In this document: positions 37,859 to 47,039 of the stretch, piece by piece | How the letters are laid out: each line of letters starts with the position of its first letter | Position numbering within the stretch: the stretch's first letter is position 1 | Assembly: GCF_024399475.1 (NCBI RefSeq) | Contig: NZ_CP101620.1 | Span: 620,001-684,000, forward strand | Length of the DNA: 64,000 nucleotides | Source: Allocoprobacillus halotolerans | GTDB taxonomy: Bacteria > Bacillota_I > Bacilli_A > Erysipelotrichales > Coprobacillaceae | Reading direction: 5' to 3' | Translations under genes and position numbers: made by a program | Notes under the pieces: model-generated | Seen by the model: the letters and a program-made list of their open reading frames with translations, nothing else | What the model was told of the DNA's origin: nothing | Databases searched by the model: none

Positions 37859-40255
37859 TTATCTTTTCACTCTATCTAATTTCCAAATATCTTCAACATA
37901 TTCTTCAATTGTACGATCTGATGAGAAATATCCAGATTGTGCAATATTGACAAGACACATCTTAGACCATTTTGCACGATCACGATATAATTCATCTACT
38001 TTAGCTTGAGCTTTCAAATAAGATTCAAAATCAGCAAATAAGAAGTATTCATCATTACGATTCATTAATTCATCAAAAATCATTCTGAATTCTTCTCTTG
38101 ATTCATGGAATGTTCCATCCACTAAAGAATCAACAACATTTTTAATACGTGGATCATTGTTATAATAATCCCAAGCATTATATTGTCCATTCCATCTTAA
38201 TTCATTGATTTCATTATCTTTTAATCCAAAGATAATGACATTGTCATCACCAACACGTTCAGCAATTTCTACGTTAGCACCATCAAGTGTTCCAACAGTT
38301 ACTGCTCCGTTCATCATGAATTTCATATTACCTGTACCACTTGCTTCTTTACCAGCAGTTGAAATCTGTTCAGAAACATCTGCCGCAGGCATAATCTTTT
38401 CAGCAATTGTGACACCATAGTTTTCAATAAATACAACTTTTAAATAAGCATTTGTATCAGGATCATTATTAACCATATCAGCTACACTATTAATTAATTT
38501 AATAACTTTTTTTGCAAAGTAGTAAGCTGGTGCAGCTTTTGCCCCAAAGATAAATGTTCTTGGATAAATCTTAAATTCAGGATTCCTCTTCATTTGTTGA
38601 TATAAGTAAATAACATGCATGATATTTAATAATTGACGTTTATAAGCATGTAGTCTCTTCACTTGAATATCAAAAATACTATTGACATCAACTTGAATAC
38701 CATTGTGTTGATAAATATAATCAGCTAAAACTTGTTTTCTTTGTTGTTTCACATTATAGAATTTTCCTTGGACAATAGAATCATCAACATAATTCATTAA
38801 TTTTTCTAATTGTTCAGGATGTTTAATCCAATCATTTCCAATTGTTTCATTTAATAATGTAGTTAATTCTGGATTTGAATAAGCTAACCATCTACGATGT
38901 GTAATACCATTTGTTTTGTTGTTGAATTTTTCTGGATATAAGAAATAAAAATCTTTCATTTCCTGTTCCATTAAAATTTGTGTATGAAGTCTAGCAACCC
39001 CATTAACACTAAAGCTTCCAACAATCGCAAGATGAGCCATATGCACTTGACCATCTTTTAAAATCATAACACGATTTAATAAATCTTCATCGTTATCACT
39101 TAAATGTTTAACATAACCTATAAATCTTCTATTGATTTCTTCGATAATTTGATAAACCCTTGGAAGTAATGACTGCATTGTAGAAATAGGCCATTTTTCC
39201 AATGCTTCTGATAAAATAGTATGGTTTGTATAAGCACAAGTATGTGTTGTGATGTCCCATGCTTCATCCCAATCCATATCATATTCATCAATTAAAATTC
39301 TCATCAATTCAGGAATCACTAAAACAGGATGTGTATCATTTAACTGAATCACATTCTTTTCATGGAAATTCGCTAATGATGGATAAACTCTTAAATGATT
39401 TTTAATAATCGCACGTAACCCTGCTGAAACAAAGAAATATTGTTGTTTCAAACGTAAAGTACGTCCGGCAAGTGTTGAGTCATCAGGATATAAAGTCTGA
39501 CAAATATCTCTGACTTCTTGTGCATATTGTCTAAAATCTTTATTAGATGGAATATTGTCACTTGGTTCAGAATGCCATAAACGAAGTGTATTGGTAACTG
39601 TTGTATCATTACCTACAATTGGCATATCATAAGGAACTGCTCTGACACATTCAGCATCAACATGATCCCATTTACCAGTTTCTTCATTCCATACAACATG
39701 TCCCCAGAATTTCACATCAACCGCATGTTTAGGTTTTCTAACTTCCCACATATTTCCTAATTTTAACCATTGATCAGGAACTTCTACTTGATATCCATTT
39801 TCTATTTTTTGTTTAAATAATCCATATTCATAACGAATTGTATTTCCAAATGCTGGATAAGAAAGTGAAGCTAATGAATCCATGAAACAAGCTGCAAGTC
39901 TTCCTAAACCACCATTTCCTAAACCTGCATCAGATTCTAATTCTTCTAAATCATGGATATTAATACCATAATCAGCTAATCCCTCTTTAGCAATTTCATA
40001 AATACCTAAATTCATTAAGTTGTTCACTAATAAACGTCCAATCAAAAACTCCATTGAAAAATAATGAACTTGTTTTTGATAGTTTGTTTTTGTCGCCATT
40101 TTTGTCATCGCCCAATTGACAGAAGCATAATCACGCACCATTCTTTCAAGTGTCATAAACTTTTCAGTAATGTGTGCTTCTTCAACTGTGCGTCCGTAAG
40201 ATTCAATAATTCTTTTTGAAAACTCATATTTAAATTCTTCTTTTGTCTTAAACAT
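37859..40255 (-). CDS. glgP: Glycogen phosphorylase
   Basis: A 798-residue GT35 enzyme releasing glucose-1-phosphate from glycogen. It has SMEFLIGRLLVNNLMN, LGNGGLGRLAACFMDS, GNTIRYEYGLFKQ, the QLNDTHPVLVIPELMRIL segment, and the PLP-lysine signature EASGTGNMKFMMNGA. Length is normal for bacterial GlgP. It follows glgB by 17 bases in one leftward operon. No ADP-glucose synthesis genes (glgC, glgD, glgA) are in the window. Confidence 0.97.
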   Translation of the reverse strand: MFKTKEEFKYEFSKRIIESYGRTVEEAHITEKFMTLERMVRDYASVNWAMTKMATKTNYQKQVHYFSMEFLIGRLLVNNLMNLGIYEIAKEGLADYGINIHDLEELESDAGLGNGGLGRLAACFMDSLASLSYPAFGNTIRYEYGLFKQKIENGYQVEVPDQWLKLGNMWEVRKPKHAVDVKFWGHVVWNEETGKWDHVDAECVRAVPYDMPIVGNDTTVTNTLRLWHSEPSDNIPSNKDFRQYAQEVRDICQTLYPDDSTLAGRTLRLKQQYFFVSAGLRAIIKNHLRVYPSLANFHEKNVIQLNDTHPVLVIPELMRILIDEYDMDWDEAWDITTHTCAYTNHTILSEALEKWPISTMQSLLPRVYQIIEEINRRFIGYVKHLSDNDEDLLNRVMILKDGQVHMAHLAIVGSFSVNGVARLHTQILMEQEMKDFYFLYPEKFNNKTNGITHRRWLAYSNPELTTLLNETIGNDWIKHPEQLEKLMNYVDDSIVQGKFYNVKQQRKQVLADYIYQHNGIQVDVNSIFDIQVKRLHAYKRQLLNIMHVIYLYQQMKRNPEFKIYPRTFIFGAKAAPAYYFAKKVIKLINSVADMVNNDPDTNAYLKVVFIENYGVTIAEKIMPAADVSEQISTAGKEASGTGNMKFMMNGAVTVGTLDGANVEIAERVGDDNVIIFGLKDNEINELRWNGQYNAWDYYNNDPRIKNVVDSLVDGTFHESREEFRMIFDELMNRNDEYFLFADFESYLKAQAKVDELYRDRAKWSKMCLVNIAQSGYFSSDRTIEEYVEDIWKLDRVKR

Positions 40256-40271
40256 CTTTCGTCTCCCTTAA

Positions 40272-42143
40272 CTATTTCTTCTTCAATTCAAATATCATAC
40301 TAGAAAATGGTGCAATGTCAACTAAAATTGAATTTTCTTTGTTTACAGCATGTATTTTTTGTGATTTAATAGCTCTTTTATTCGTAAAATTGCTTCCAGT
40401 ATAATAATCAGTATCCGTATTAATAATTTCTTTATATGTTCCTGCAACTGGAACTGGTATACGATAACCATGATGCGTATTACCTACAAAGTTCATAACG
40501 CATACTAAAACTTCTCCATCTGGAGCATAACGTGCATAGGCAAATACACTTTGTTTCATATCATCAACAACTAACCATTCAAATCCCTCAGGATAGTAAT
40601 CATATTGATATAAAGCTGGGTGATTTAGAATCAAATGATTTAAATCAGAGAAATATCTATGGAATGAATCATGTTGTGGATATTTCAATAAAACCCATCC
40701 TAAAGCTTTCTTTTCATCCCATTCTTTATATTCAGCAAGTTCATTACCCATGAAGTTTAATTTCTTACCAGGATGTGTCATCATATATAAATAAAGTGAC
40801 TTACATTGTGCAAATTTTTGATCATTATTTCCCCACATTTTATCTAAAATTGTTCCTTTACTATGAACGACTTCATCATGTGAAAAAGGTAAAATATAGT
40901 TTTCACGATAGAAATACATCATTGAGAAAGTCAATTTATTATGAACATCAGGATATTGACGATAAACAGGGTCTTTTTTGAAATAAGCCAAAGTATCGTT
41001 CATCCATCCTAAATCCCATTTGTAGTCAAAACCAAGTCCACCAGATTGTGGTGCTGTTGTCACCATTGGATAATCTGTTGAATCTTCAGCAATCAACATC
41101 ACACCAGGGAATAATCCATTCATGTGTGAATTCATACGTTTCATAAATTCAATAGCTCCATCGTTGATACCACGTTCTTTATTTCCTTTCCAGTAAATTA
41201 AATTACTAATTGCATCAAAACGAATACCATCAATATGGAAATAATTCGCCCAAAAATGAACAGAAGACATCAAGAAACTACGTACTTCTTCTCTACCCAA
41301 ATCAAAGTAACAGCTATCCCATTCTGTATATCTTAAATTAATATCAGGATATTCATACACAAAACCACCATCAAACTGATGTAAACCATGTCCATCAGTC
41401 ACAAAGTGGGCAGGTACAAAGTCCATAATAACCCCTATGTTATTTTTATGACAAGCATTGATAAAAGACATTAATTGTTTTGGATGCCCATAACGACTTG
41501 TCGCACTGAAATATCCAGTAGGCTGATAGCCCCATGAACCATCAAATGGGAACTCCGTCAAAGGCATTAATTCAATATGAGAATATCCATTTTCAACGAC
41601 ATAAGGAATGATTTGATCAATCATTTCTTCATAGCTATAATATTCTCCATCTTCTTCATCCGTAAAATCTTTTTTCATTTTCCATGAACCAATATTGGCT
41701 TCATAAATATTTAAAACTTTATCAAAGTTCTTTGTACGCTTATTTAACCAGCGTTTATCTGCCCATCTAAAACCATCAATCTTATAAACTTTAGATGCTG
41801 TACCTGGTCTTAGTTCACTAAAGAAGGCATATGGATCTGCACGATCCACCCATGAACCATTTGGTGTTTCAATACGATATTTATATGTATCGTATTGTTT
41901 TATTTTAGGAATAAATAAAGTATATATACCTCCATCTGTATATTTTTCCATATAGTGATCTTCTCCATTCCATTTGTTGAAGTCACCAACAACCTGCACA
42001 CTTCTTGCATGAGGTGCATAAACAGTGAATCTTACACCTTTTTGCCCATCCATTTCTTCAAAATGTGCACCAAAAACTCTATACATCTCTAAACAGTTTC
42101 CTTCGTGGAAAAGTTGAATCAAAAAGTTATCTAATTGTGCCAT
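40272..42143 (-). CDS. glgB: 1,4-alpha-glucan branching enzyme
   Basis: A GH13 branching enzyme of about 623 residues. An N-terminal CBM48 (GVRFTVYAPHARSVQVVGDF) precedes the barrel, with VIMDFVPAHF, the nucleophile in IDGIRFDAISNLIY, the acid in LIAEDSTDYP and LPFSHDEVVHSKGT. The start is ATG 42143, preceded by AAGGGG at proper spacing; the open frame extends 11 codons further upstream. It is co-transcribed with glgP. A cre-like sequence lies just upstream. Confidence 0.95.
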   Translation of the reverse strand: MAQLDNFLIQLFHEGNCLEMYRVFGAHFEEMDGQKGVRFTVYAPHARSVQVVGDFNKWNGEDHYMEKYTDGGIYTLFIPKIKQYDTYKYRIETPNGSWVDRADPYAFFSELRPGTASKVYKIDGFRWADKRWLNKRTKNFDKVLNIYEANIGSWKMKKDFTDEEDGEYYSYEEMIDQIIPYVVENGYSHIELMPLTEFPFDGSWGYQPTGYFSATSRYGHPKQLMSFINACHKNNIGVIMDFVPAHFVTDGHGLHQFDGGFVYEYPDINLRYTEWDSCYFDLGREEVRSFLMSSVHFWANYFHIDGIRFDAISNLIYWKGNKERGINDGAIEFMKRMNSHMNGLFPGVMLIAEDSTDYPMVTTAPQSGGLGFDYKWDLGWMNDTLAYFKKDPVYRQYPDVHNKLTFSMMYFYRENYILPFSHDEVVHSKGTILDKMWGNNDQKFAQCKSLYLYMMTHPGKKLNFMGNELAEYKEWDEKKALGWVLLKYPQHDSFHRYFSDLNHLILNHPALYQYDYYPEGFEWLVVDDMKQSVFAYARYAPDGEVLVCVMNFVGNTHHGYRIPVPVAGTYKEIINTDTDYYTGSNFTNKRAIKSQKIHAVNKENSILVDIAPFSSMIFELKKK

Positions 42144-42175
42144 AGTAAAACCCCTTTCATATTTTTTATTATACA

Positions 42176-42189
42176 TGAAAACGCTTAAA
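42176..42189. promoter_or_regulatory. cre-like CcpA site upstream of glgB
   Basis: TGAAAACGCTTAAA matches the Bacillota cre consensus TGWNANCGNTNWCA at 13 of 14 positions, 33 bases before the glgB start. It suggests carbon catabolite control of glgBP. Confidence 0.5.
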
Positions 42190-42243
42190 AAAGCACTCTT
42201 TTTATTTATACCATGTCTTCATACCATGTTTTTATTCATAACA

Positions 42244-42289
42244 CAATAAAAAAAGAAATACTTCAACTTTAACGTTGTTATATTTCTTT
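42244..42289 (-). terminator. Intrinsic terminator of the HTH gene
   Basis: AAAGAAATA pairs with TATTTCTTT, with an inner CAAC/GTTG stem, followed on the minus strand by TTTTATT. The HTH stop codon lies in the stem. Confidence 0.75.
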
Positions 42290-42503
42290 AATCGCTATTT
42301 TCTTCTTTTATAAATTCGATCACATCATTTGGTGTACAATCCAATGCATGACATAATTTTTCTAAAGTAAACGTAGAAATACCTTTACCATGTTTAATAT
42401 TATGAATGATTCTTGGATTAATACCATGATGATGAATCAAAGCATATGTTGTTATTGATTTTTCTTTCATTGTCTTAAATAATGGTGCATAACTAATCAT
42501 CAT
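42288..42503 (-). CDS. Small Cro/CI-family HTH regulator
   Basis: A 71-residue single-domain protein of the HTH_26 (Xre-like) type. Helices 2-3 read TYALIHHHGINPRIIHNIKH, followed by ISTFTLEKLCHALDCTPNDV, the classical C-terminal helix pair of this family. AAAGG is 7 bases before ATG 42503. Its terminator separates it from glgB, so it is monocistronic. Targets are unknown; autoregulation or control of neighbouring glycogen genes is possible but unsupported. Confidence 0.85.
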   Translation of the reverse strand: MMISYAPLFKTMKEKSITTYALIHHHGINPRIIHNIKHGKGISTFTLEKLCHALDCTPNDVIEFIKEENSD

Positions 42504-42739
42504 ATCACTACCTTTATTTTATTATGCCCATTTCTTAAGAATATGAATATATTGAAAAATGTAACTATACAGACTTAAATAATGATTATTATTGCATAAA
42601 CAAATATCTAAATCTTTTTTAGTACCTACTATAAATAAATTTCATCAAAAGTTAAACACATCAACTTTTTATAAGTTATTTCATGACTACCACTTTTTTA
42701 ATAATATTTCCAATAACCAAAAAAGTAAGCCATTTTCGC

Positions 42740-43726
42740 TTACTTTACAATCACTTCACTCACATCTTTTAATAAAACAGAATAAGTCCCATCTTCCTGT
42801 TTCACTTTTTCTACTTTATCCCCAGATAAATATTCTTCAATTGGCAAACTGATTTCAATATCGTCATCTAAAACAAGTTTACATTTATCCATTGATGGTA
42901 AAGATAAACTCTCAATCTGATCTTCTTCACCAATTCCCAAATCTTTCATCATGATTTCACTTTCTTCTTGTGCTTGTCCATCTCTTTCTAAAACCTTTTT
43001 CACAATTTCTAAAGGTTTTACAGGCTGATTCGTATCAATTTTTTCCTGTATTTCATGTTTCATTAAAGGTAAAGCTTTTCCATCATTCACATTATAAATA
43101 TCATCCATTTTTCTAACAACTTTTTTCATCGTTGATATTTTCTGTTTATCAGTAAGTTTTTCTTCACCTTTAATCCATTGTGCATTTAAATAGAAATCAA
43201 GTTTTCCATCAATCGTATATTTCTTTTCAATTAAATATAATTTCTTTGTATCAACATTTACAATAATGGCTTCATCAACTGGTGAACCCATTGTTGGTAA
43301 GACTTGTTTTTTCGTAATACGAATATTGTTTTCATCAATGACACTCATAGGAATATAACGATAATTCAGCTTTAAAGCACCTACATATCTTTCTCCATTT
43401 TTATAACAATCAACAAATAAAACATTACTGTTAGGCATTTCTTCAATCACTGATCCTAACGCAAATAATTTATCTGTCATTTCATGAGCCTGTTTGATAA
43501 ATTCTTCATTACTTTCCACCATTTTTTCACTTCTTAACATCATTTCATGTAAAGAACCTACTGTCAATTCTTTTAATGATGGAGAATTTAGTGCTTTTTC
43601 TACTTTCTTACGATAATAATCAATAGATGTTTCATTCATATCTACAAAATCAGTAGAATGATAAATCTTTCGATGTTCAAAATCTAACATATGCATTAAT
43701 ATTTTATTGATAACTATTGTATTCAT
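42740..43726 (-). CDS. Nucleoid-associated protein (NdpA/YejK-like)
   Basis: A protein of about 328 residues of the 37-kDa nucleoid-associated family. It has KILMHMLDFEHRKIYHSTDF near the N-terminus, FVDCYKNGERYVGALKLNYR, and LPTMGSPVDEAIIVNVDTKK in the middle. The C-terminal third is acidic and carries a short beta-rich domain ending VSEVIVK. The start at ATG 43726 is preferred, with the GGGTG ribosome site; a GTG lies three codons upstream. It is divergent from yaaA. Confidence 0.75.
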   Translation of the reverse strand: MNTIVINKILMHMLDFEHRKIYHSTDFVDMNETSIDYYRKKVEKALNSPSLKELTVGSLHEMMLRSEKMVESNEEFIKQAHEMTDKLFALGSVIEEMPNSNVLFVDCYKNGERYVGALKLNYRYIPMSVIDENNIRITKKQVLPTMGSPVDEAIIVNVDTKKLYLIEKKYTIDGKLDFYLNAQWIKGEEKLTDKQKISTMKKVVRKMDDIYNVNDGKALPLMKHEIQEKIDTNQPVKPLEIVKKVLERDGQAQEESEIMMKDLGIGEEDQIESLSLPSMDKCKLVLDDDIEISLPIEEYLSGDKVEKVKQEDGTYSVLLKDVSEVIVK

Positions 43727-43807
43727 TCTTTTCACCCGTCAAGATTATAACATATTTCTTTATCAATGACATTAAATACTTTATAATAATTCTAAGGAGG
43801 AAAACGT

Positions 43808-44515
43808 ATGAAGATTATCATTGCCCCAAGTAAAACAATGAAATATAGTGGTATAGATATTGTTGGATCAAAACCACTTTACCCAAAAGAAACAGAATAT
43901 TTACATAACCTATTAAAACAATATAACGATGAACAATTATGTGAATTCATGAAAATTTCTTATAAACAAGCTACTCAAGTCTATCGATATTTTCATGAAC
44001 CACAAACTGAACACCCCGCTCTTTTCTTTTATCAGGGAACAGTTTTTAAACAATTAGATTTATCAAGCTATCATTTACATCAAACATATCTTGAAAATCA
44101 TTTAAGAATACTAGATGCCTATTATGGTGTTTTATTGTATAACACAAGTATTACACCTTATCGTTTAGATATGACCATGAAACCTCAAAATATGAATCTC
44201 TATGAATATTGGTATACTCCTTTATATCAACATTTTGAACAAGAAGATTATATTATTTCTTTAGCTTCTAAAGAATTTACCAATATGTTAAGACATCCTC
44301 ATATTTATTTTATTGATTTTATAATCATTGATCAGGGTAAAATCAAAAGGAATGCTGTGATTATAAAAAAAGCAAGAGGACAAATGTTAAATCAAATGAT
44401 TTTACAAGAAATTGAAACATTGGATGAATTAAAGACTTTAAATATTGATGGATTTACTTATAATCCTCAATATGATCAAGAAGGTACGCTTGCTTTTGTG
44501 AAAGAGAGAACATAA
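43808..44515 (+). CDS. yaaA: YaaA family protein (peroxide stress, UPF0246)
   Basis: A 235-residue protein beginning MKIIIAPSKTMKYSG, the signature of YaaA. It has ALFFYQGTVFKQLDL and a C-terminal block around NIDGFTYNPQYDQEG. E. coli YaaA limits DNA damage under peroxide stress by lowering free iron. AAGGAGG is correctly spaced before ATG 43808. It is followed three bases later by an acetyltransferase gene. Confidence 0.92.
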   Translation: MKIIIAPSKTMKYSGIDIVGSKPLYPKETEYLHNLLKQYNDEQLCEFMKISYKQATQVYRYFHEPQTEHPALFFYQGTVFKQLDLSSYHLHQTYLENHLRILDAYYGVLLYNTSITPYRLDMTMKPQNMNLYEYWYTPLYQHFEQEDYIISLASKEFTNMLRHPHIYFIDFIIIDQGKIKRNAVIIKKARGQMLNQMILQEIETLDELKTLNIDGFTYNPQYDQEGTLAFVKERT

Positions 44516-44517
44516 AA

Positions 44518-45161
44518 ATGTTGAAAATTAGACATGAAAAACAAGAAGATTATACAATTGTAGAAAATGTCATTAGACAAGCTTTTTATAATGTTTATAT
44601 GCCTGGTTGTTATGAACATTATTTAACTCATGTGATGCGTCATCATGAAGATTTCATACCAGAATTAGATTTTGTCATGGAATTAGATGGACAAATTATT
44701 GGTAACATTATGTATACTAAAGCCAAACTTGTTGATGAAAACAATCATGAAAAAGATATTTTAACTTTTGGACCAGTTAGCATCTTACCTGCATATCAAA
44801 AACAGGGATATGGACATCAACTGATGGAATATTCTTTTCAGCAAGCCACTTTACTTGGCTACGATACGATTGTGATTTTAGGAAATCCTCGTGTCTATCT
44901 ACCACTTGGTTTCCAATCATCACACAAATATAACATTTGTTTAGAAATGGAAAATTCCCTACTGCCATGCTTGTGAAAACCTTCAATTCACATTTTTATG
45001 ATGGTAAAAGATGGACTTATCACGAAAGTCCAGTCATGAATATCGACATAGAAGCAGCACTGGCATATGATGATGCTTTAGAAAAACTGGAAAAGAAACA
45101 TCTTTATAGTCAAGATGAATTTGAAATTCTTTGTCATTCTTTTATTGAAGTAGAAATATAA
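44518..45161 (+). CDS. GNAT N-acetyltransferase, one frameshift
   Basis: A protein of about 213 residues. The acetyl-CoA site is VSILPAYQKQGYGHQLMEYS, the GNAT motif A. The preceding strand ELDGQIIGNIMYTKAKL and the later VILGNPRVYLPLGFQSSHKY fit YhbS-type acetyltransferases. The frame shifts near 44947-44955 (one base missing around ATGGAAAA), after which GKFPTAMLVKTFNSHFYDGK continues to the end at EVEI. The substrate is unknown. Confidence 0.85.
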
Positions 45162-45162
45162 A

Positions 45163-45204
45163 AAAGCCATTATGAAATTTTAAAATTTCATTTGGCTTTT
45201 TATG
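45163..45204 (+). terminator. Intrinsic terminator after the GNAT gene
   Basis: AAAGCCA pairs with TGGCTTT, enclosing ATGAAATTTTAAAATTTCAT, followed by T residues. It could act on both strands. Confidence 0.8.
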
Positions 45205-45277
45205 TCTTTTTATTGATAAATGCGTACAAGATGACACCATATGTATGTACGTTTTATACATTATATTTATAAATCTT

Positions 45278-46036
45278 CTATTCTTCTTGATAATTTCTAA
45301 AATCAACTAACTCAATATTATTATCTTTTACCCATTGTTTCAACCAATCACTACATAAAAAGTCACATTCCATGGCTCTAATATGTGTAAAAGATGAATG
45401 CGTTAAAATATACTGATCTAGATAACCTGGATGAAAAATGGCTACGCTACAAGGATTACTTTTGATTTTTTCTAAATGCTCCTACATATATTCACTAGGA
45501 TTATATAATCCCTTTTCATCCTCTTTAAAGAAAGGCAAACCATATAATTGATGTTCTTCTTCCCACTTTGGATCAAGATTTGGATTACAAAAGAAAAGAT
45601 GATGTCTTTTCGCAACATTTTCTAAAGCGATAAAGAAATTTTTTGAAAACACAGCATGTCCTTCAAAATAATCTGGATTTCTTCCTGTAATTTCTTGAAA
45701 TCTTTTTAATTGCGCTTCTATTTCAATTTCACATTCTTCAACACATATCGTATCTTCTTGACGTGATCTAATTTCTTTACTTGAACAAAATTCTCCATTA
45801 GGCTGAACTAATGAAGGAATAAGTGAAGAATCACTCAATGGTTTTCCAACACAAATATTTGTATGTTGCCCTAACGCAATATCATAATCTTTTACCAATT
45901 GATAACCGTAAGAAGCACTTGGCATATTGGGCATCATTCCTACACTTGTAATTAAACCATCTTTCACAGCTTTTAAAATCCCTAAACTCACTGCTTCACT
46001 AAAACCCAAATCATCTGCACGTAAAATTAATTTCAT
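45278..46036 (-). pseudogene. ChbG/YdjC carbohydrate deacetylase with in-frame TAG
   Basis: The 5' part has LILRADDLGFSEAVSLGILK, ALGQHTNICVGKPL and YFEGHAVFSKNFF, the metal-binding pattern of ChbG/YdjC deacetylases acting on chito-oligosaccharides. A TAG at 45482-45484 interrupts the frame, but the same frame continues for 67 codons with SNPCSVAIFHPGYLDQYILT and a normal family C-terminus ending NYQEE. Unlike the other broken genes here, no indel is involved. A nonsense mutation, a substitution error or readthrough are the options. The start is ATG 46036 behind AAAGGAA. Confidence 0.75.
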
Positions 46037-46154
46037 ATATTCCATATTCCTTTCTTCATTTCTTCTTTTTTCTTTTTCATATCCATCTCAATTAAATCAG
46101 ACATAGTTGTCCATTAAACGTGTAAAGATAAATCTAGGATAGTGTTCCCACTTT

Positions 46155-46336
46155 GCAATAAAAAAGTACCCAATTCAAGGGCACTTTCTACAAAGTCTGA
46201 GCCAAATTCAGAAAATGGATAGTTCCTGAACCGCAGCATTTGTTTTGCACCTGCCACAGTCGAGTTCCCATCGACTTTCAAATAATCACATCTTCATCAT
46301 ATTTGTAAAATGTCGCAAATGAAATAACTATCATCC
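46155..46336 (-). ncRNA. Putative orphan structured RNA of about 180 nt
   Basis: A 335-base gap contains an independent-looking RNA on the minus strand. An extended -10 (TGCTATAAT, 46343-46351) would start it near 46336. Stems visible include CGAC/GTCG (about 46315 with 46270), an 8-bp pair ACTGTGGC with GCTGCGGT around a 15-base loop (46253-46260 with 46230-46237), GATGG with CTATC, and TCTGA/TCAGA. The final stem AAAGTGCCC/GGGTACTTT (46163-46187) plus T-run is an intrinsic terminator. I do not recognise an Rfam class. It could be a leader of chbG or a free-standing RNA. Confidence 0.5.
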
Positions 46337-46342
46337 ACAGCA

Positions 46343-46351
46343 ATTATAGCA
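46343..46351 (-). promoter_or_regulatory. Extended -10 promoter for the structured RNA
   Basis: On the minus strand TGCTATAAT, the same extended -10 form used upstream of the flavoprotein gene. Confidence 0.55.
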
Positions 46352-46380
46352 TATTTTTCATCTAGTTATTTATCATTCGT

Positions 46381-46925
46381 TTATTTCACTAAATAATGAT
46401 ACTGCATACCTTCACGAATATTTTTTGATGATTGTCCTAATTTTTCTAAAATTGTGTATGCAAACTCCAAAGCAGCGGCTGGACCACGTCCAGTAATCAC
46501 ATTTTGATCACAACAAACCAATACGTCCTGATGTATACCTGAAGGAATTTCTTTTTCAAATCCTGGATAACAAGTAAATTTTTTCCAGTCACAACACCAG
46601 CTTTTTCTAATGAAATAGGACCAGCACAGATGGCTGCAATCCATTTGTTTTGTTGATTAAATGTTTTCAAAATATTAATCACTCTTTCATCATCACGAAG
46701 TGAAGTTGCTCCTGGAAGTCCACCTGGTAATACCACAACATCAGCTTCATAAACACTTTCATCAAATACCTGATCCATTTTCACTTCAATACCATGTGAA
46801 CTCTTAGCAAACATCGTATCCATTCCTACCATTTGACATGTGATATTCGCACGTCTTAAAACATCAACAACACTTAAAGCCTCTAATTCTTCAAAACCAT
46901 CTTTAAATAAAACAGCAGCTTGCAT
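46381..46925 (-). CDS. DJ-1/PfpI family protein, one frameshift
   Basis: A protein of about 181 residues. It starts MQAAVLFKDGFEELEALSVV with the conserved glutamate. The nucleophile elbow is WIAAICAGPISLEKAGVV. At T6 (46579-46584, A-run on the coding strand) the frame breaks; one base added gives GKKFTCYPGFEKEIPSGIHQ and ITGRGPAAALEFAYTILEKL, the end of ThiJ/YajL-type proteins. These act as deglycases or chaperones; the precise activity is debated. GGGAGGAG precedes ATG 46925. Confidence 0.88.
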
Positions 46926-47039
46926 ATGATCTCCTCCCTTTATTTTTTTATTATTATAACATATTTTTATAAACAAATAATGAACTACACTTTTATAATG
47001 AATTATGTTATGATAATAACCATAAAAGAAGGTGAATTT

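Noticed and set aside
46155-46336. T-box, SRP RNA, RNase P, tmRNA, or TPP, SAM, FMN or cobalamin riboswitch
   Set aside because: The diagnostic conserved strings of these classes are missing. 6S RNA was considered for its length, but the 5' and 3' ends do not pair well.
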